Part shown: positions 21,991 through 22,184 of the stretch, piece by piece | How the letters are laid out: every line of letters begins with the position of its first letter | Position numbering within the stretch: the first letter of the stretch is position 1 | Source: Asaia bogorensis | Lineage (GTDB): Bacteria > Pseudomonadota > Alphaproteobacteria > Acetobacterales > Acetobacteraceae | Direction: 5' to 3' | NCBI GenBank assembly: GCA_945873675.1 | Contig: CAMCEP010000013.1 | Span: forward strand, 1 to 22,184 | Length of the DNA: 22,184 bases | Notes under the pieces: generated by a model | Databases searched by the model: none | What the model was told of the DNA's origin: nothing | The model's input: only the letters and a program-made list of their open reading frames with translations | Translations under genes and position numbers: made by a program

Positions 21991-22184
21991 ATGCAGCGCC
22001 GTTCCCTTTTGTTTGCAACCGGTCTTCTGGCCACGCCCAGCCTGGCGCGCGCGCAGGATTTCCCCATGCGCCCTATTCGCGTGGTGGTGCCCTACGCGCC
22101 CGGTGGGCAATCCGATACGGTGATGCGCTTGCTTATTCCGCGCATGACGGAATTTCTCGGCCAGAACATTATTGTGGAAAATCG
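21991..22184 (+). CDS. Bug/TctC-family periplasmic solute-binding protein (N-terminal part, truncated)
   Basis: Only the first 64 codons are present; the gene runs off the right edge. Residues 1-22 are a signal peptide (MQRRSLLFATGLLATPSLAR, cleavage at ARA-QD) with a twin arginine that might direct Tat export. FPMRPIRVVVPYAPGGQSDT (24-43) is the Bug signature that binds a carboxylate ligand. The family is greatly expanded in Roseomonas-like bacteria and Burkholderiales. The start ATG 21991 is preferred over in-frame ATG 21985 because AGGGAGG lies at the better distance. Confidence 0.9.
   Translation, partial: MQRRSLLFATGLLATPSLARAQDFPMRPIRVVVPYAPGGQSDTVMRLLIPRMTEFLGQNIIVEN

Noticed and set aside
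1..22184. CRISPR array, phage, toxin-antitoxin or defence system
   Set aside because: No regularly spaced direct repeats, Cas, integrase, capsid or toxin-like genes were seen; the palindromes at 4219-4380 and 12577-12642 are not spaced as an array.

Overview
The window looks like a chromosomal segment of a high-GC alphaproteobacterium, probably Acetobacteraceae (Roseomonas-like). Reasons: a class I lysyl-tRNA synthetase, DsbB and Coq7 of alphaproteobacterial type, several CoA-ester catabolic genes, an amidase followed by a Bug/TctC-type binding protein, and strong NNC/NNG codon bias. This placement is inference from gene content; no 16S gene is present. No phage, transposase, CRISPR or plasmid functions are visible.

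Layout. 1-249 (-) is the 5' part of class I lysS, divergent from asd (396-1394, +). Asd is followed by a DinG/XPD-type iron-sulfur helicase (1429-4221). Between the helicase and a convergent crotonase (4379-5176, -) lies a 160-bp composite of three palindromic modules (4219-4380). The third module recurs as a 66-bp element at 12577-12642. Then come, on +, a secreted Abhydrolase_10-type protein (5273-7231), an MBL-fold hydrolase (7306-8184), a CaiB/BaiF CoA-transferase (8188-9390) and a second crotonase (9387-10121). The last three are tightly packed. Next are tRNA-Phe(GAA) (10287-10362), a type II NADH dehydrogenase flanked by GC-rich hairpin repeats (10472-11803), a small secreted four-cysteine protein (11933-12277), and rpmJ for bL36 (12384-12509, -) with a recognisable promoter and terminator.

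12640-17942 is all minus strand. Read in transcription order it is GST, cupin, DadA-like FAD oxidoreductase, an OxyR-like LysR regulator with both redox cysteines, a DUF533/TerB-like protein, and an acyl-CoA dehydrogenase homologue. The last lacks both usual catalytic-glutamate positions and carries Arg83/Gln245. From memory this matches the 3-sulfinopropanoyl-CoA desulfinase (Acd) branch, so this block may concern thiol/organosulfur metabolism under redox control (inference).

18032-19826 (+) is a tightly coupled run of dsbB, coq7 and a putative lipoprotein. Coq7 helps make the ubiquinone that DsbB uses. A PaiB-like FMN-binding protein (19833-20468, -) is divergent from an amidase (20528-21988, +) that runs into a truncated Bug/TctC-family periplasmic binding protein (21991 to the end).

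Most genes are ordinary chromosomal metabolism. The points most worth follow-up are the desulfinase-like ACAD, the palindromic repeat family whose ends supply stop codons and whose arms show a compensatory change, and the degenerate exonuclease-like N-terminus of the helicase.
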